Below are positions 6,803-13,245 of a stretch of DNA of 13,245 bases, piece after piece. The notes below the pieces were generated by a model. The model saw only the letters and a list, made by a program, of their open reading frames with translations, had not been told where the DNA came from and ran no database searches. Numbering within the stretch: position 1 is the stretch's first letter; each line of letters starts with the position of its first letter. Position numbers and translations under genes: made by a program. Origin of the DNA: DAOUAM01 sp034433305 (GTDB lineage: Bacteria > Chloroflexota > Dehalococcoidia > Lucifugimonadales > DAOUAM01); assembly GCA_034433305.1 (NCBI GenBank), contig DAOUAM010000109.1:1-13245 (forward strand), written 5' to 3'.

Positions 6803-7864
6803 GTGACTCCTGCAAGCGCCCTCAATCTGAGGCCAATCCAGTGGGTGGGCGGCAGAGTAAGGCTGCTGGACCAGACGCGTCTGCCCCTGGAGGAGGTCTG
6901 GCTGGAGCTGAGCGACTATAAAGAGGTCGTCAGCGCTATCAAGGAGATGCGCATCCGTGGCGCGCCGGCCATCGGCGTGGCCGGGGCTTACGCCCTGGCG
7001 CTGGCGGCCCTGGCCCTGCGAGAGCATAGCCGTGACGATTTCCTGTCCCGGCTGGGCTCAGCGGCGCGCGAAATCAGGAACGCGCGGCCCACGGGCGCCA
7101 ACCTGGCCTGGGCGGTGGAGCGTATGCTGGCCATAGCCCATGGCTCCCCAACAGTGATTACTGCCATCGAGAACCTTGTGGCTGAGGCGCTGGTCATCCA
7201 GGAGGAGGACGAGGAGGCCAACCAGCACATCGGGCGCCTGGGCGCGGACCTGCTGCCGCGCAACAGCGTTGTGCTGACCCACTGCAACACGGGCGCGCTG
7301 GCCACCGGCGGCTACGGCACTGCCCTGGGCATCATCAGGACGGCCTGGGCCGCTGGCAAGCTGACCAGGGTCTTTGCCACGGAGACGCGCCCCTTCCTCC
7401 AGGGAGCGCGCCTGACCGCCTGGGAGCTGGTGCAGGCCGGTATCGCGGCCACGCTGGTGCCCGACTCGGCGGCCGGCTACCTGATGCGCCAGGGCAGAGT
7501 CCATGCCATCATTGTCGGCGCGGACCGCATCGCGGCCAACGGGGACGTGGCCAACAAGATCGGCACCTACACCCTGGCCGTGCTGGCCCGGGAGAACAGC
7601 GTGCCCTTCTACGTGGCCGCTCCCACCAGCACCATTGACCTCAGCCTGCCTTCGGGCGAAGGGATACCCATCGAGGAGCGACCGGCCAGGGAGGTGACCC
7701 ACATCGCTGGCACTCGCATCGCCCCTGAGGGCGTGGACGTGCTGAACCTGGCCTTCGACGTCACGCCTCATCAGTACGTAACGGCCATCATCACCGAGAG
7801 GGGCGTGGTCAGGGAGCCTTACAACGTCGGCCTTGTCCAGGTCGTGGAGGTCCCAGGTGCCTGA
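6803..7864 (+). CDS. mtnA: S-methyl-5-thioribose-1-phosphate isomerase
   Basis: A 353-residue cytoplasmic enzyme that converts methylthioribose-1-phosphate to methylthioribulose-1-phosphate in salvage of the MTA methylthio group. It belongs to the eIF2B-alpha/beta/delta-like fold. RGAPAIGVAGAY (52-63) is the N-terminal family hallmark. C161 in THCNTGALATGGYGTA and D241 in VGADRIAANGDVANKIGTY match the catalytic Cys/Asp pair of the family. The start is a GTG, chosen because GGAGAG at 6789-6794 lies 8 nt upstream and no in-frame ATG fits. Length is normal for the family. It is the first gene after the SAM-I riboswitch terminator, so it should be expressed when SAM is low. It overlaps mtnP by 8 nt. 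No mtnK is needed because MtnP makes the phosphorylated sugar directly. Confidence 0.96.
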   Translation: MTPASALNLRPIQWVGGRVRLLDQTRLPLEEVWLELSDYKEVVSAIKEMRIRGAPAIGVAGAYALALAALALREHSRDDFLSRLGSAAREIRNARPTGANLAWAVERMLAIAHGSPTVITAIENLVAEALVIQEEDEEANQHIGRLGADLLPRNSVVLTHCNTGALATGGYGTALGIIRTAWAAGKLTRVFATETRPFLQGARLTAWELVQAGIAATLVPDSAAGYLMRQGRVHAIIVGADRIAANGDVANKIGTYTLAVLARENSVPFYVAAPTSTIDLSLPSGEGIPIEERPAREVTHIAGTRIAPEGVDVLNLAFDVTPHQYVTAIITERGVVREPYNVGLVQVVEVPGA

Positions 7865-8738
7865 GGCAATGGTCGCGTTCATCGGTGGCTCTGGCCTGTA
7901 TGACATGGAGGGCCTGACAGGCACCCAGATGGTCCAGGTCCAGACCCCCTTCGGCGCGCCCAGCGACGATATTCTCCTGGGCACACTGGAGGGCACCAGG
8001 GTCGCCTTTCTGCCCCGGCACGGGCGGGGCCATCGGCACTCGCCTTCCGAGATACCCGTCCGGGCCAATATCTACGCGCTGAAGCTGCTGGGCGTGGAGC
8101 GCATAGTATCCATCAGCGCCGTGGGCAGCCTGAAGGAGGAAATCGGCCCACGGGACATGGTGGTGCCAGACCAGCTTATAGACAGGACCAGGGGCCGTGT
8201 CAGCACCTTCTTCGAGGATGGCATCGTGGCCCACGTGGGCTTCGCCGACCCCTTCTGTCCTGTCCTCAGCGCGGCGCTGCTCAGGGCCGCCAGGCAGGAG
8301 AACGCCAGGACTCACCAGGGTGGGACATACGTGGTCATAGAAGGGCCACAGTTCTCGACTCGGGCCGAGTCGGCGCTGTACCGCTCCTGGGGTGCCAGCG
8401 TCATCGGCATGACAGCGCTTCCGGAGGCCAGGCTGGCCCGGGAGGCGGAGATGTGCTACGCCACCCTGGCGCTGGTCACCGACTACGACTGCTGGCACCA
8501 GACCGAGGAGTCGGTCTCGGTGGAGGTGGTGGTCGGCAACCTGCTGAAGATGGTGGAGGTCTCCCGGCGCGTGCTCAGGGCACTGGTGCGGGAGCTTCCA
8601 GCGGGCCGCGACTGCGCCTGCGCCAGCGCCCTCAAGAACGCCATCATCACGCGCCATGACCTTGTGCCTGACAGCGCCAGGAAACGACTGGCTGCCATTT
8701 TGGGCAAATATCTCTCTGGCACCACGGAGGTGAGGTAG
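7857..8738 (+). CDS. mtnP: S-methyl-5'-thioadenosine phosphorylase
   Basis: A 293-residue enzyme that cleaves MTA with phosphate to adenine and methylthioribose-1-phosphate, the substrate of MtnA. FIGGSGLYD near the N-terminus, the PRHGRGHRHSPSEI phosphate-site block, SAVGSLKEE, EGPQFSTRAES and IGMT are standard for the MTAP/PNP family. The TDYDCW motif places acidic residues at the purine site, which favours 6-aminopurines (MTA/adenosine) over guanine or hypoxanthine nucleosides. The start is set at GTG 7857 because GGAGG (7846-7850) lies 6 nt upstream; an ATG at 7869 has no comparable ribosome site, and the upstream start at 7833 lies inside mtnA. The 8-nt overlap with mtnA indicates coupled translation, and the stop abuts the next ATG. 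MtnP rather than the hydrolase MtnN points to a phosphorolytic salvage route. Confidence 0.94.
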   Translation: MPEAMVAFIGGSGLYDMEGLTGTQMVQVQTPFGAPSDDILLGTLEGTRVAFLPRHGRGHRHSPSEIPVRANIYALKLLGVERIVSISAVGSLKEEIGPRDMVVPDQLIDRTRGRVSTFFEDGIVAHVGFADPFCPVLSAALLRAARQENARTHQGGTYVVIEGPQFSTRAESALYRSWGASVIGMTALPEARLAREAEMCYATLALVTDYDCWHQTEESVSVEVVVGNLLKMVEVSRRVLRALVRELPAGRDCACASALKNAIITRHDLVPDSARKRLAAILGKYLSGTTEVR

Positions 8739-9092
8739 ATGCCAAGACAGGAGCCGGGCGAGCCATACTACCGGGTCACCGTGGACGAAGCGGGGAAGAT
8801 GTATGGCAAGGAAGACGTCGTGTTCATAGACGTCCGCAGGGCTGACGAGTACGTGGCGGGCCACGTCAAGAACGCACTGTTCATCCCGGTGGACGACATC
8901 ATGGCCCGAATTGACGAGTTACCCCAGGACAAGAAGCTGCTGTTCATCTGCGCCGCCGGCGTGCGGAGCGGCCTGGCGTGCGAGATGGCGGCGGCCATGG
9001 GCATCGAGTCCGGAAGGCTGTTCAACGTCGAGAACGGCACCCAGGCCTGGATAGACAAGGGCCTGCCCACCAGCTATGGGTACGACCCCTAG
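8739..9092 (+). CDS. Single-domain rhodanese-like protein
   Basis: A 117-residue cytoplasmic protein with one rhodanese domain. The fold's signatures are FIDVRRADEYVAGHVKNALFIP (start about residue 29) and the active loop with C71 in ICAAGVRSG, a six-residue loop typical of sulfurtransferases. The catalytic cysteine is present, so it can carry a persulfide. The ATG directly follows the mtnP stop, with GGAGG at 8726-8730 8 nt upstream, so it belongs to the mtnA-mtnP transcript. Its place in an MTA-salvage operon suggests handling of sulfur released from methylthio compounds or homocysteine, but that is inference; the real sulfur donor and acceptor are unknown. Confidence 0.92.
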   Translation: MPRQEPGEPYYRVTVDEAGKMYGKEDVVFIDVRRADEYVAGHVKNALFIPVDDIMARIDELPQDKKLLFICAAGVRSGLACEMAAAMGIESGRLFNVENGTQAWIDKGLPTSYGYDP

Positions 9093-9184
9093 CTGCCGGC
9101 CAGGGCCAGCGCGGGCCACTGCCATGGCCCAGTCAGAAAGGGCGAAGGGGTGCCGGCGTATACCAGATATTCTGCAGGAGTGTC

Positions 9185-9277
9185 ATGAATAAGAGAAAGC
9201 GTGAGGCGTGGCGAAAGCATCGCAAGGCCATCAAGCGTATGAAGGAGAAGCGCAAGACGGCGCAGGCCAGCAGGTAG
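9185..9277 (+). CDS. 30-aa very basic protein, AURKAIP1/COX24 (bS22-like) candidate
   Basis: An ATG at 9185 opens a 30-codon frame ending in TAG at 9275-9277. AGGAG (9176-9180) lies 4 nt upstream, as good as any ribosome site in the window. The peptide starts MNKRKREAWRKHRKAI; 15 of its 30 residues are Lys or Arg and it has a single Trp. This composition and the KxxRxxxWRKHRK pattern resemble the tiny bacterial proteins assigned to the AURKAIP1/COX24 domain, whose mitochondrial relative is the ribosomal protein mS38 and whose mycobacterial relative is bS22, both bound to rRNA. It is likely a small-subunit ribosomal component, but similarity is judged by eye on a short, biased sequence. It lies 92 nt after the rhodanese gene. 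A weak 6-bp hairpin (GGGCCA 9113-9118/TGGCCC 9125-9130), not followed by a T run, is in the gap. Confidence 0.75.
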   Translation: MNKRKREAWRKHRKAIKRMKEKRKTAQASR

Positions 9278-9303
9278 CCGCGTGCGTCGGCGTGGAGCGG
9301 CTT

Positions 9304-9380
9304 GGCCCCCTACCTGGCCTTCCCCCACATGGGGAAGGGACTGTTCTCGCCCCCTCTGGGGGAGAGCCAGAGAGGGGGCC
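9304..9380. repeat. Compound inverted repeat, REP/MITE-like
   Basis: The outer arms GGCCCCCTACCTGGC (9304-9318) and GCCAGAGAGGGGGCC (9366-9380) match as inverted repeats at 13 of 15 positions. Between them sit two further hairpins: CCTTCCCC/GGGGAAGG (9318-9325/9331-9338, 5-nt loop) and CTC-G-CCCCC/GGGGG-A-GAG (9346-9354/9358-9366, 3-nt loop, one G-A mismatch). The whole can fold as a three-way junction on either strand. C/G-tract palindromes of this kind are common as dispersed repeats in high-GC bacteria. There is no T run, so it is not a classical terminator. It occupies the gap between the 30-aa gene and the PfkB kinase. Copy number elsewhere cannot be known from this window. Confidence 0.7.
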
Positions 9381-9470
9381 ATCGTCGGCGCATTTCCAGG
9401 GCCGTGCCCGGCGGCGCAGGTCGGTTTGAGCAGATTGTGGGCGCGTTTACAGAAAGTAACAGGGCCATCA

Positions 9471-9491
9471 TGGCGCGGAAGGCACGCGCCA
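9471..9491 (+). promoter_or_regulatory. Hairpin directly upstream of the PfkB ribosome site
   Basis: TGGCGCG (9471-9477) and CGCGCCA (9485-9491) form a perfect 7-bp GC-rich stem with the loop GAAGGCA. Its last base is the first base of the AAAGGG ribosome site (9491-9496) of the following kinase gene. A stem this close could influence ribosome access or protect a processed 5' end. No ligand-binding RNA family is recognised. Confidence 0.45.
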
Positions 9492-9501
9492 AAGGGATGA
9501 T

Positions 9502-10467
9502 ATGTCTGTACTGGTGGTAGGCTCGGTCGCCTACGACTCCGTCAGGACTCCGGCGGGCAGCCGCGACGAGGCGCTGGGCGGCTCGGCGACCTACTTCTCC
9601 ATATCCAGCAGCTACTTTACCCCTGTCAGCATCGTGGCCGTGGTGGGCCAGGACTTCCGGCCCGAGCATTTAGAGCTGCTCAAGGCCCACCAGGTGGACG
9701 TCACGGGGCTGGTCCAGCGGCCAGGCAAGACCTTCCGCTGGGCAGGCGTATATGGCACCGAGGACGTGAACGCTCGGGACACCCTGTACACTGAGCTTAA
9801 CGTCTTTGCCGAGTTCTCACCCCGCCTTGGCCCGGAACACCGGCGCCTGCCCTACCTGTTCCTGGCCAACATAGACCCCGAGCTCCAGATGGACGTGCTG
9901 CAACAGATGGAGCGCAGGCCCCGGCTGGTGGCCCTGGACACCATGAACTTCTGGATCGAGGGCAAGAACGGCGCCCTCACCCGCGTGGTGAAGGCCGTTG
10001 ACGTGCTGTTCATGGATGAGGGGGAGGCCCGCAAGTTCTCCGCCGAGGCCAACCTGGTGAGGGCGGCCCGGCGCATACAGGCCATGGGGCCGCGCACGGT
10101 CATCGTCAAGCGAGGGGAGCATGGCGTGCTGATGTTCCACGGCGAAGCGGTGTTCGCCGCGCCCGCCTTCCCGCTGGAGCACGTGGTTGACCCCACCGGC
10201 GCTGGCGACTGCTTCGCCGGCGGCTTCATGGGCTACCTGGCCGCCACGGGCGACCTGGGGGCGGACGGCTTCCGGCGCGCCGCCATCGCCGGCTCGGTCA
10301 TGGGGTCTTTTGCCGTGGAAAGCTTCAGCACCGAGCGCATCGGCTCGCTGACGCGGCAGGAGGTCAACGCCAGGTTCCAGGCATTCGCCCAGCTTTCCCA
10401 CTTCAAGCCGCTGGCGGAAGGCGAGTCGCTCCCCTGGCGCCGCTGGACCAGCAAGGCTGAGGGCTGA
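9502..10467 (+). CDS. PfkB-family kinase, probable nucleoside (adenosine) kinase
   Basis: A 321-residue cytoplasmic kinase of the ribokinase/PfkB superfamily. The N-terminal part has GSVAYDSVRTP and the di-glycine switch ALGGSATYFS (24-33). VKRGEHG (202-208) precedes the C-terminal signature DPTGAGDCFAGGF (230-242), which holds the anion hole and catalytic base D236. The family phosphorylates sugars and nucleosides and sequence alone does not fix the substrate. Because ahcY follows after 47 nt and metK after that, an adenosine kinase that removes the adenosine released by AhcY is the most economical reading; ribokinase or inosine/guanosine kinase are alternatives. The ATG has only a modest AAAGGG ribosome site (9491-9496, 5 nt upstream), preceded by a tight hairpin. 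Confidence 0.88.
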   Translation: MSVLVVGSVAYDSVRTPAGSRDEALGGSATYFSISSSYFTPVSIVAVVGQDFRPEHLELLKAHQVDVTGLVQRPGKTFRWAGVYGTEDVNARDTLYTELNVFAEFSPRLGPEHRRLPYLFLANIDPELQMDVLQQMERRPRLVALDTMNFWIEGKNGALTRVVKAVDVLFMDEGEARKFSAEANLVRAARRIQAMGPRTVIVKRGEHGVLMFHGEAVFAAPAFPLEHVVDPTGAGDCFAGGFMGYLAATGDLGADGFRRAAIAGSVMGSFAVESFSTERIGSLTRQEVNARFQAFAQLSHFKPLAEGESLPWRRWTSKAEG

Positions 10468-10514
10468 CGGTTACCACCACTCTAGCTGGCCAGGCCCAGC
10501 AAAAGGAGGACACC

Positions 10515-11786
10515 TTGACAACCAGAACAGAAAAGGGAGATGTGAAGGACAGGTCGCTCGCCCGCGATGGCGTGCGGCATGTGGAGTGGGCCGGCCGCGA
10601 GATGCCGGTGGTCCGCCAGATACGGGAGCGGTTTGCCTCGGAGAAGTCCCTCAAAGGTGTGCGCATCGCCGCGTGCCTGCACGTCACGTCCGAGACGGCT
10701 AACCTGATGCTGGCCCTGCGGGACGGCGGCGCCGAGGTCGCCCTCTGCGCCAGCAATCCCCTGAGCACCCAGGACGACGTGGCCGCTGCCCTGGCCTACG
10801 AGTACGGCATACCCACCTACGCCATCAAGGGCGAGGACGGCGACACCTACTACCGGCACATCAACCTGGCCCTGGACTCCAGGCCCAACATCACCCTGGA
10901 CGACGGCGCTGACCTGGTGGCGACGCTCCACACCCATCGCAGGCCCCTGCTCAAGGACGTCTTCGGTGGCTGCGAGGAGACCACCACCGGCGTCATCCGG
11001 CTTAACAGCCTGGCCAGGGCCGGCAAGCTGGCCTACCCCATCATCGCCGTCAACGACGCCGATACCAAGCACTTCTTCGACAACCGCTACGGCACCGGCC
11101 AGAGCACCATAGACGGCATCACCCGGGCCACCAACATCCTGTGGGCGGGCAAGAAGGTGGTCATATGCGGCTATGGCTGGTGTGGCCGGGGCGTCGCCAT
11201 GCGGGCCAGGGGCATGGGCGCCCACACCATCGTCACCGAGGTCAACCCCATCCGGGCGCTGGAGGCCGCCATGGACGGCCACCAGGTCATGCCCATGGAG
11301 GAGGCCGCCAGGGTGGGCGACGTCTTCATCACCCTCACCGGCGGGCTGAAGGCTATTGGCCGCAAGCACCTGGAGCTTATGAAGGACGGCGCCATCGTCG
11401 CCAACAGCGGCCATTTCAACGTGGAGATAGACATCGAGGCCCTGGAGGAGATGGCCGACGGCAAGCAGAAGGTGCGCCCCTTCGTGGAGGAGTACCTGCT
11501 CAGCGACGGCCGGCGCGTTTACCTGCTGGGCGAAGGGCGTCTCATAAACCTGGCCGCCGCCGAGGGCCACCCCTCGGCGGTGATGGACATGAGCTTCGCC
11601 AACCAGGCGCTTTCGGTGGAGTACCTGGTACAGTCAGGCCACTCCCTGTCCCCCAGGGTCTATCCCGTGCCACGGGACATAGACGAGGAGGTGGGAAGGC
11701 TCAAGCTCCGCTCCATGGGCATCACCATTGACAGCCTCACCGAGGAGCAGCAGAAGTACCTGGCAAGCTGGGAGCTGGGCACGTAG
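10515..11786 (+). CDS. ahcY: Adenosylhomocysteinase (S-adenosyl-L-homocysteine hydrolase)
   Basis: A 423-residue NAD-dependent enzyme that reversibly splits S-adenosylhomocysteine into adenosine and homocysteine, relieving product inhibition of methyltransferases. Substrate-site motifs are HVTSET (56-61) and NDADTKHFFDNRYGTGQS (180-197), with Lys185 and Asp189 in the places expected for catalysis. The NAD fold has GYGWCGRG (219-226) and NSGHFNVEID (297-306). The start is a TTG supported by AGGAGG at 10504-10509, 5 nt upstream. The protein ends WELGT and lacks the C-terminal Lys/Tyr tail (KPDHYRY-like) that reaches into the neighbouring subunit's NAD site in most bacterial and eukaryotic enzymes. 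It thus belongs to the shorter archaeal/Thermotoga-like type, some of which prefer S-inosylhomocysteine. It sits between the kinase and metK. Confidence 0.96.
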   Translation: MTTRTEKGDVKDRSLARDGVRHVEWAGREMPVVRQIRERFASEKSLKGVRIAACLHVTSETANLMLALRDGGAEVALCASNPLSTQDDVAAALAYEYGIPTYAIKGEDGDTYYRHINLALDSRPNITLDDGADLVATLHTHRRPLLKDVFGGCEETTTGVIRLNSLARAGKLAYPIIAVNDADTKHFFDNRYGTGQSTIDGITRATNILWAGKKVVICGYGWCGRGVAMRARGMGAHTIVTEVNPIRALEAAMDGHQVMPMEEAARVGDVFITLTGGLKAIGRKHLELMKDGAIVANSGHFNVEIDIEALEEMADGKQKVRPFVEEYLLSDGRRVYLLGEGRLINLAAAEGHPSAVMDMSFANQALSVEYLVQSGHSLSPRVYPVPRDIDEEVGRLKLRSMGITIDSLTEEQQKYLASWELGT

Positions 11787-11928
11787 ATGTCAGGTCACGT
11801 TGGCGCAGGACTGGCACGTGTACCGCTCTCCTCTCCGTTGCCGACCTGCCGTGAGTACTCCACACCTGCCCGCCGCGAGGGCAGTGGTGGGCAGATGCAA
11901 AGCTATAGCACCAGGAGGAAGCACTCAG
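11787..11928 (+). other. metK leader, no known riboswitch seen
   Basis: These 142 nt separate ahcY from metK. They hold a hairpin CTGCCC (11866-11871)/GGGCAG (11879-11884) with a 7-nt loop, and the metK ribosome site AGGAGG (11913-11918). None of the conserved SAM-I core blocks present at 6622-6740 occurs here. No T run marks a terminator, so metK may be read from the upstream transcript. Confidence 0.45.
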
Positions 11929-13179
11929 ATGACATTCACATTTAGCACATCTCCATCCTATCTCTTTACCTCGGAGTCGGTAACGGAAGGACACCCCGAC
12001 AAGCTCTGCGACCAGATCTCCGACGCCGTGCTGGACGCCATCCTGGCCGATGACCCCAGGGCGCGGGTGGCGTGCGAGACCTGCGTCACCAATGGCCTGG
12101 TCTTCGTCATGGGCGAGATAACCACCAATACCTACGTGGACATACCCACGGTTGTACGGCACACCATAAGGGATGCAGGCTACGTGGACTCCAGCTTCGG
12201 CTTCGACTACCAGTCCTGCGGCGTCGCCGTGTCCATCCACGAGCAGTCGTCGGACATCTCCAGGGGCGTCACCCGCTCCCTGGAGGTCCGGGAGAAAGAC
12301 GGCAACAATAACAACGACGAGGTGGAGTCGCTGGGCGCCGGCGACCAGGGCATGATGGTGGGCTTCGCCTGCAACGAGACCCCCGAGCTCATGCCGCTGC
12401 CCATATTCCTGGCCCACCGTATCTGCCAGCGGCTGGCCTACGTGCGCAAGGAGCGCATTCTCCCCTACCTGCGTCCCGATGGCAAGTCCCAGGTCACCGT
12501 GGAGTACTCCTACGGTGTCCCCAAGCGAGTCCACACGGTCATCGTCAGCGCCCAGCACAACCCCGAGGTCAGCCCCGACGTCATCCGGCGGGACCTGATC
12601 GAGGAGGTAGCCAAGGAGGTCATACCTCCCAATCTGCGGGACAAGAACACCCGCTACGAGATAAACCCTTCGGGCAGGTTCGTCATTGGCGGCCCCGTGG
12701 GCGACACGGGCCTGACCGGCCGCAAGATACTGGTGGACACCTACGGAGGCGCTGCCCGGCACGGTGGCGGCGCCTTCTCGGGCAAGGACCCCACCAAGGT
12801 TGACCGCTCGGGCGCCTACGCCGCCCGGTACGTGGCCAAGAACGCTGTGGCCGCCGGCCTGGCCGACCGCATAGAGATACAGGTCTCCTACGCCATCGGC
12901 GTGGCCAAGCCCATCTCCATCTCTATCGAGACCTTCGGCACCAGCAAGGTCCCCGACGAGACTATCCTGAAGCTTATCAACAAGCACTTCGACCTGAGGC
13001 CGGGTGCCATCATTCGCGACCTGAAGCTGCGCCAGCCCATATACAAGCAGACGGCCACCTACGGCCACTTCGGGCGCGGCGACCTGGACCTGCCCTGGGA
13101 GAGGACGGACAAGGCCGCCATCCTGCGCCGCGAGGCTTTCATGGAGGACGTCCGCGAGGGCAAGGCGGCCACATCCTGA
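11929..13179 (+). CDS. metK: S-adenosylmethionine synthetase
   Basis: A 416-residue cytoplasmic enzyme that joins methionine and ATP to form SAM, releasing phosphate and PPi. GHPDK (21-25) with H22, the signature GAGDQG (136-141) and the P-loop-like GGGAFSGKD (279-287) are all intact, as is DTYGG (270-274). The true start is the ATG at 11929: the protein then begins with the family-typical TSESVTEGHPDK region, and AGGAGG (11913-11918) lies 10 nt upstream. A longer in-frame frame opening at 11728 overlaps ahcY and would add about 67 unrelated residues. The protein is roughly 30 residues longer than the E. coli enzyme, partly from a charged, Asn-rich insertion (about 119-133, with NNNND) just before GAGDQG. 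It is the last gene, ending 66 nt before the window edge. Confidence 0.97.
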   Translation: MTFTFSTSPSYLFTSESVTEGHPDKLCDQISDAVLDAILADDPRARVACETCVTNGLVFVMGEITTNTYVDIPTVVRHTIRDAGYVDSSFGFDYQSCGVAVSIHEQSSDISRGVTRSLEVREKDGNNNNDEVESLGAGDQGMMVGFACNETPELMPLPIFLAHRICQRLAYVRKERILPYLRPDGKSQVTVEYSYGVPKRVHTVIVSAQHNPEVSPDVIRRDLIEEVAKEVIPPNLRDKNTRYEINPSGRFVIGGPVGDTGLTGRKILVDTYGGAARHGGGAFSGKDPTKVDRSGAYAARYVAKNAVAAGLADRIEIQVSYAIGVAKPISISIETFGTSKVPDETILKLINKHFDLRPGAIIRDLKLRQPIYKQTATYGHFGRGDLDLPWERTDKAAILRREAFMEDVREGKAATS

Positions 13180-13231
13180 GGTCGCCGATAGCAGCGTAGC
13201 TTGTCCAGTACGTCCGCAGCGGTCGTCGGGG

Positions 13232-13245
13232 AGATCGGAAGAGCA
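13232..13245. other. Probable Illumina TruSeq adapter remnant
   Basis: The last 14 bases, AGATCGGAAGAGCA, equal the first 14 bases of the standard Illumina TruSeq adapter. A match of this length lying exactly at the sequence end is best read as untrimmed adapter, not genome. The 52 bases between metK and it hold no recognisable feature. Confidence 0.85.

Noticed and set aside
7833..7856. Upstream start for mtnP
   Set aside because: It adds eight residues unrelated to MTAP and lies inside mtnA; GTG 7857 has GGAGG 6 nt upstream.
9470..9520. 16-codon frame ending in Trp-Trp that overlaps the PfkB start, like a leader peptide
   Set aside because: It overlaps the kinase start out of frame, has no good ribosome site and no attenuator hairpin with a T run follows it; chance is the simpler explanation.
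11728..11928. Longer N-terminus for metK
   Set aside because: It would overlap ahcY by 59 nt and add residues absent from MetK proteins; the ATG at 11929 has an AGGAGG site and gives the standard N-terminus.
11787..11928. Second SAM riboswitch ahead of metK
   Set aside because: No SAM-I core blocks are present and no terminator is seen; one GC hairpin alone is not evidence.
11737..13068. 443-codon open frame on the minus strand
   Set aside because: Antisense to metK and biased to Gly/Val/Asp/His; no recognisable protein.

Overview
The window is high-GC bacterial DNA with tightly packed genes. No rRNA, tRNA or CRISPR was seen. Gene content and order (a SAM-I riboswitch, mtnA-mtnP-rhodanese, then a PfkB kinase, ahcY and metK; an archaeal/thermophile-type ahcY; a tiny COX24-like protein) suggest a Chloroflexota/Dehalococcoidia-like organism. 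That placement is inference from remembered gene neighbourhoods and no marker gene proves it. The window looks like a complete or near-complete assembly contig: its left edge cuts an IS110-type transposase, and its last 14 bases equal the start of the Illumina TruSeq adapter.

Layout. 1-183: C-terminus of an IS110-family transposase (+). 228-2847 (-): two-component system, a membrane GAF-GAF histidine kinase followed, with a 20-nt overlap, by an OmpR-type response regulator. 2848-3343: about 0.5 kb divergent intergenic region. 3344-6557 (+): a TcuA-like FAD dehydrogenase, a small BP74-like lipoprotein and a pyrophosphate-type phosphofructokinase, with gaps of 28 and 36 nt. 6564-6788: promoter, complete SAM-I riboswitch, antiterminator and intrinsic terminator. 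6803-9092 (+): mtnA, mtnP and a rhodanese, overlapping or abutting. 9185-9277: a 30-aa, very basic protein with a strong RBS, too short for ordinary gene calling. 9304-9380: a compound inverted repeat resembling a REP/MITE. 9502-13179 (+): PfkB-family kinase (probably nucleoside/adenosine kinase), ahcY and metK.

How the genes fit together. The right half is an S-adenosylmethionine economy locus. MetK makes SAM. Methyl transfer yields S-adenosylhomocysteine, which AhcY splits to homocysteine and adenosine, and the PfkB kinase would plausibly phosphorylate the adenosine. Polyamine or radical-SAM side chemistry yields methylthioadenosine (MTA), which MtnP phosphorolyses to adenine and methylthioribose-1-phosphate, and MtnA isomerises the latter. 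The riboswitch ahead of mtnA would shut transcription when SAM is plentiful. Its off-switch can be read base by base: the 3' strand of aptamer helix P1 is perfectly complementary over 9 nt to the terminator's 5' arm and loop. No complete new system such as a defence island or novel biosynthetic cluster is evident. The points most worth following are the unannotated 30-aa gene, the REP-like element next to it, the fully resolvable riboswitch, the kinase with an altered H-box, and the adapter remnant.
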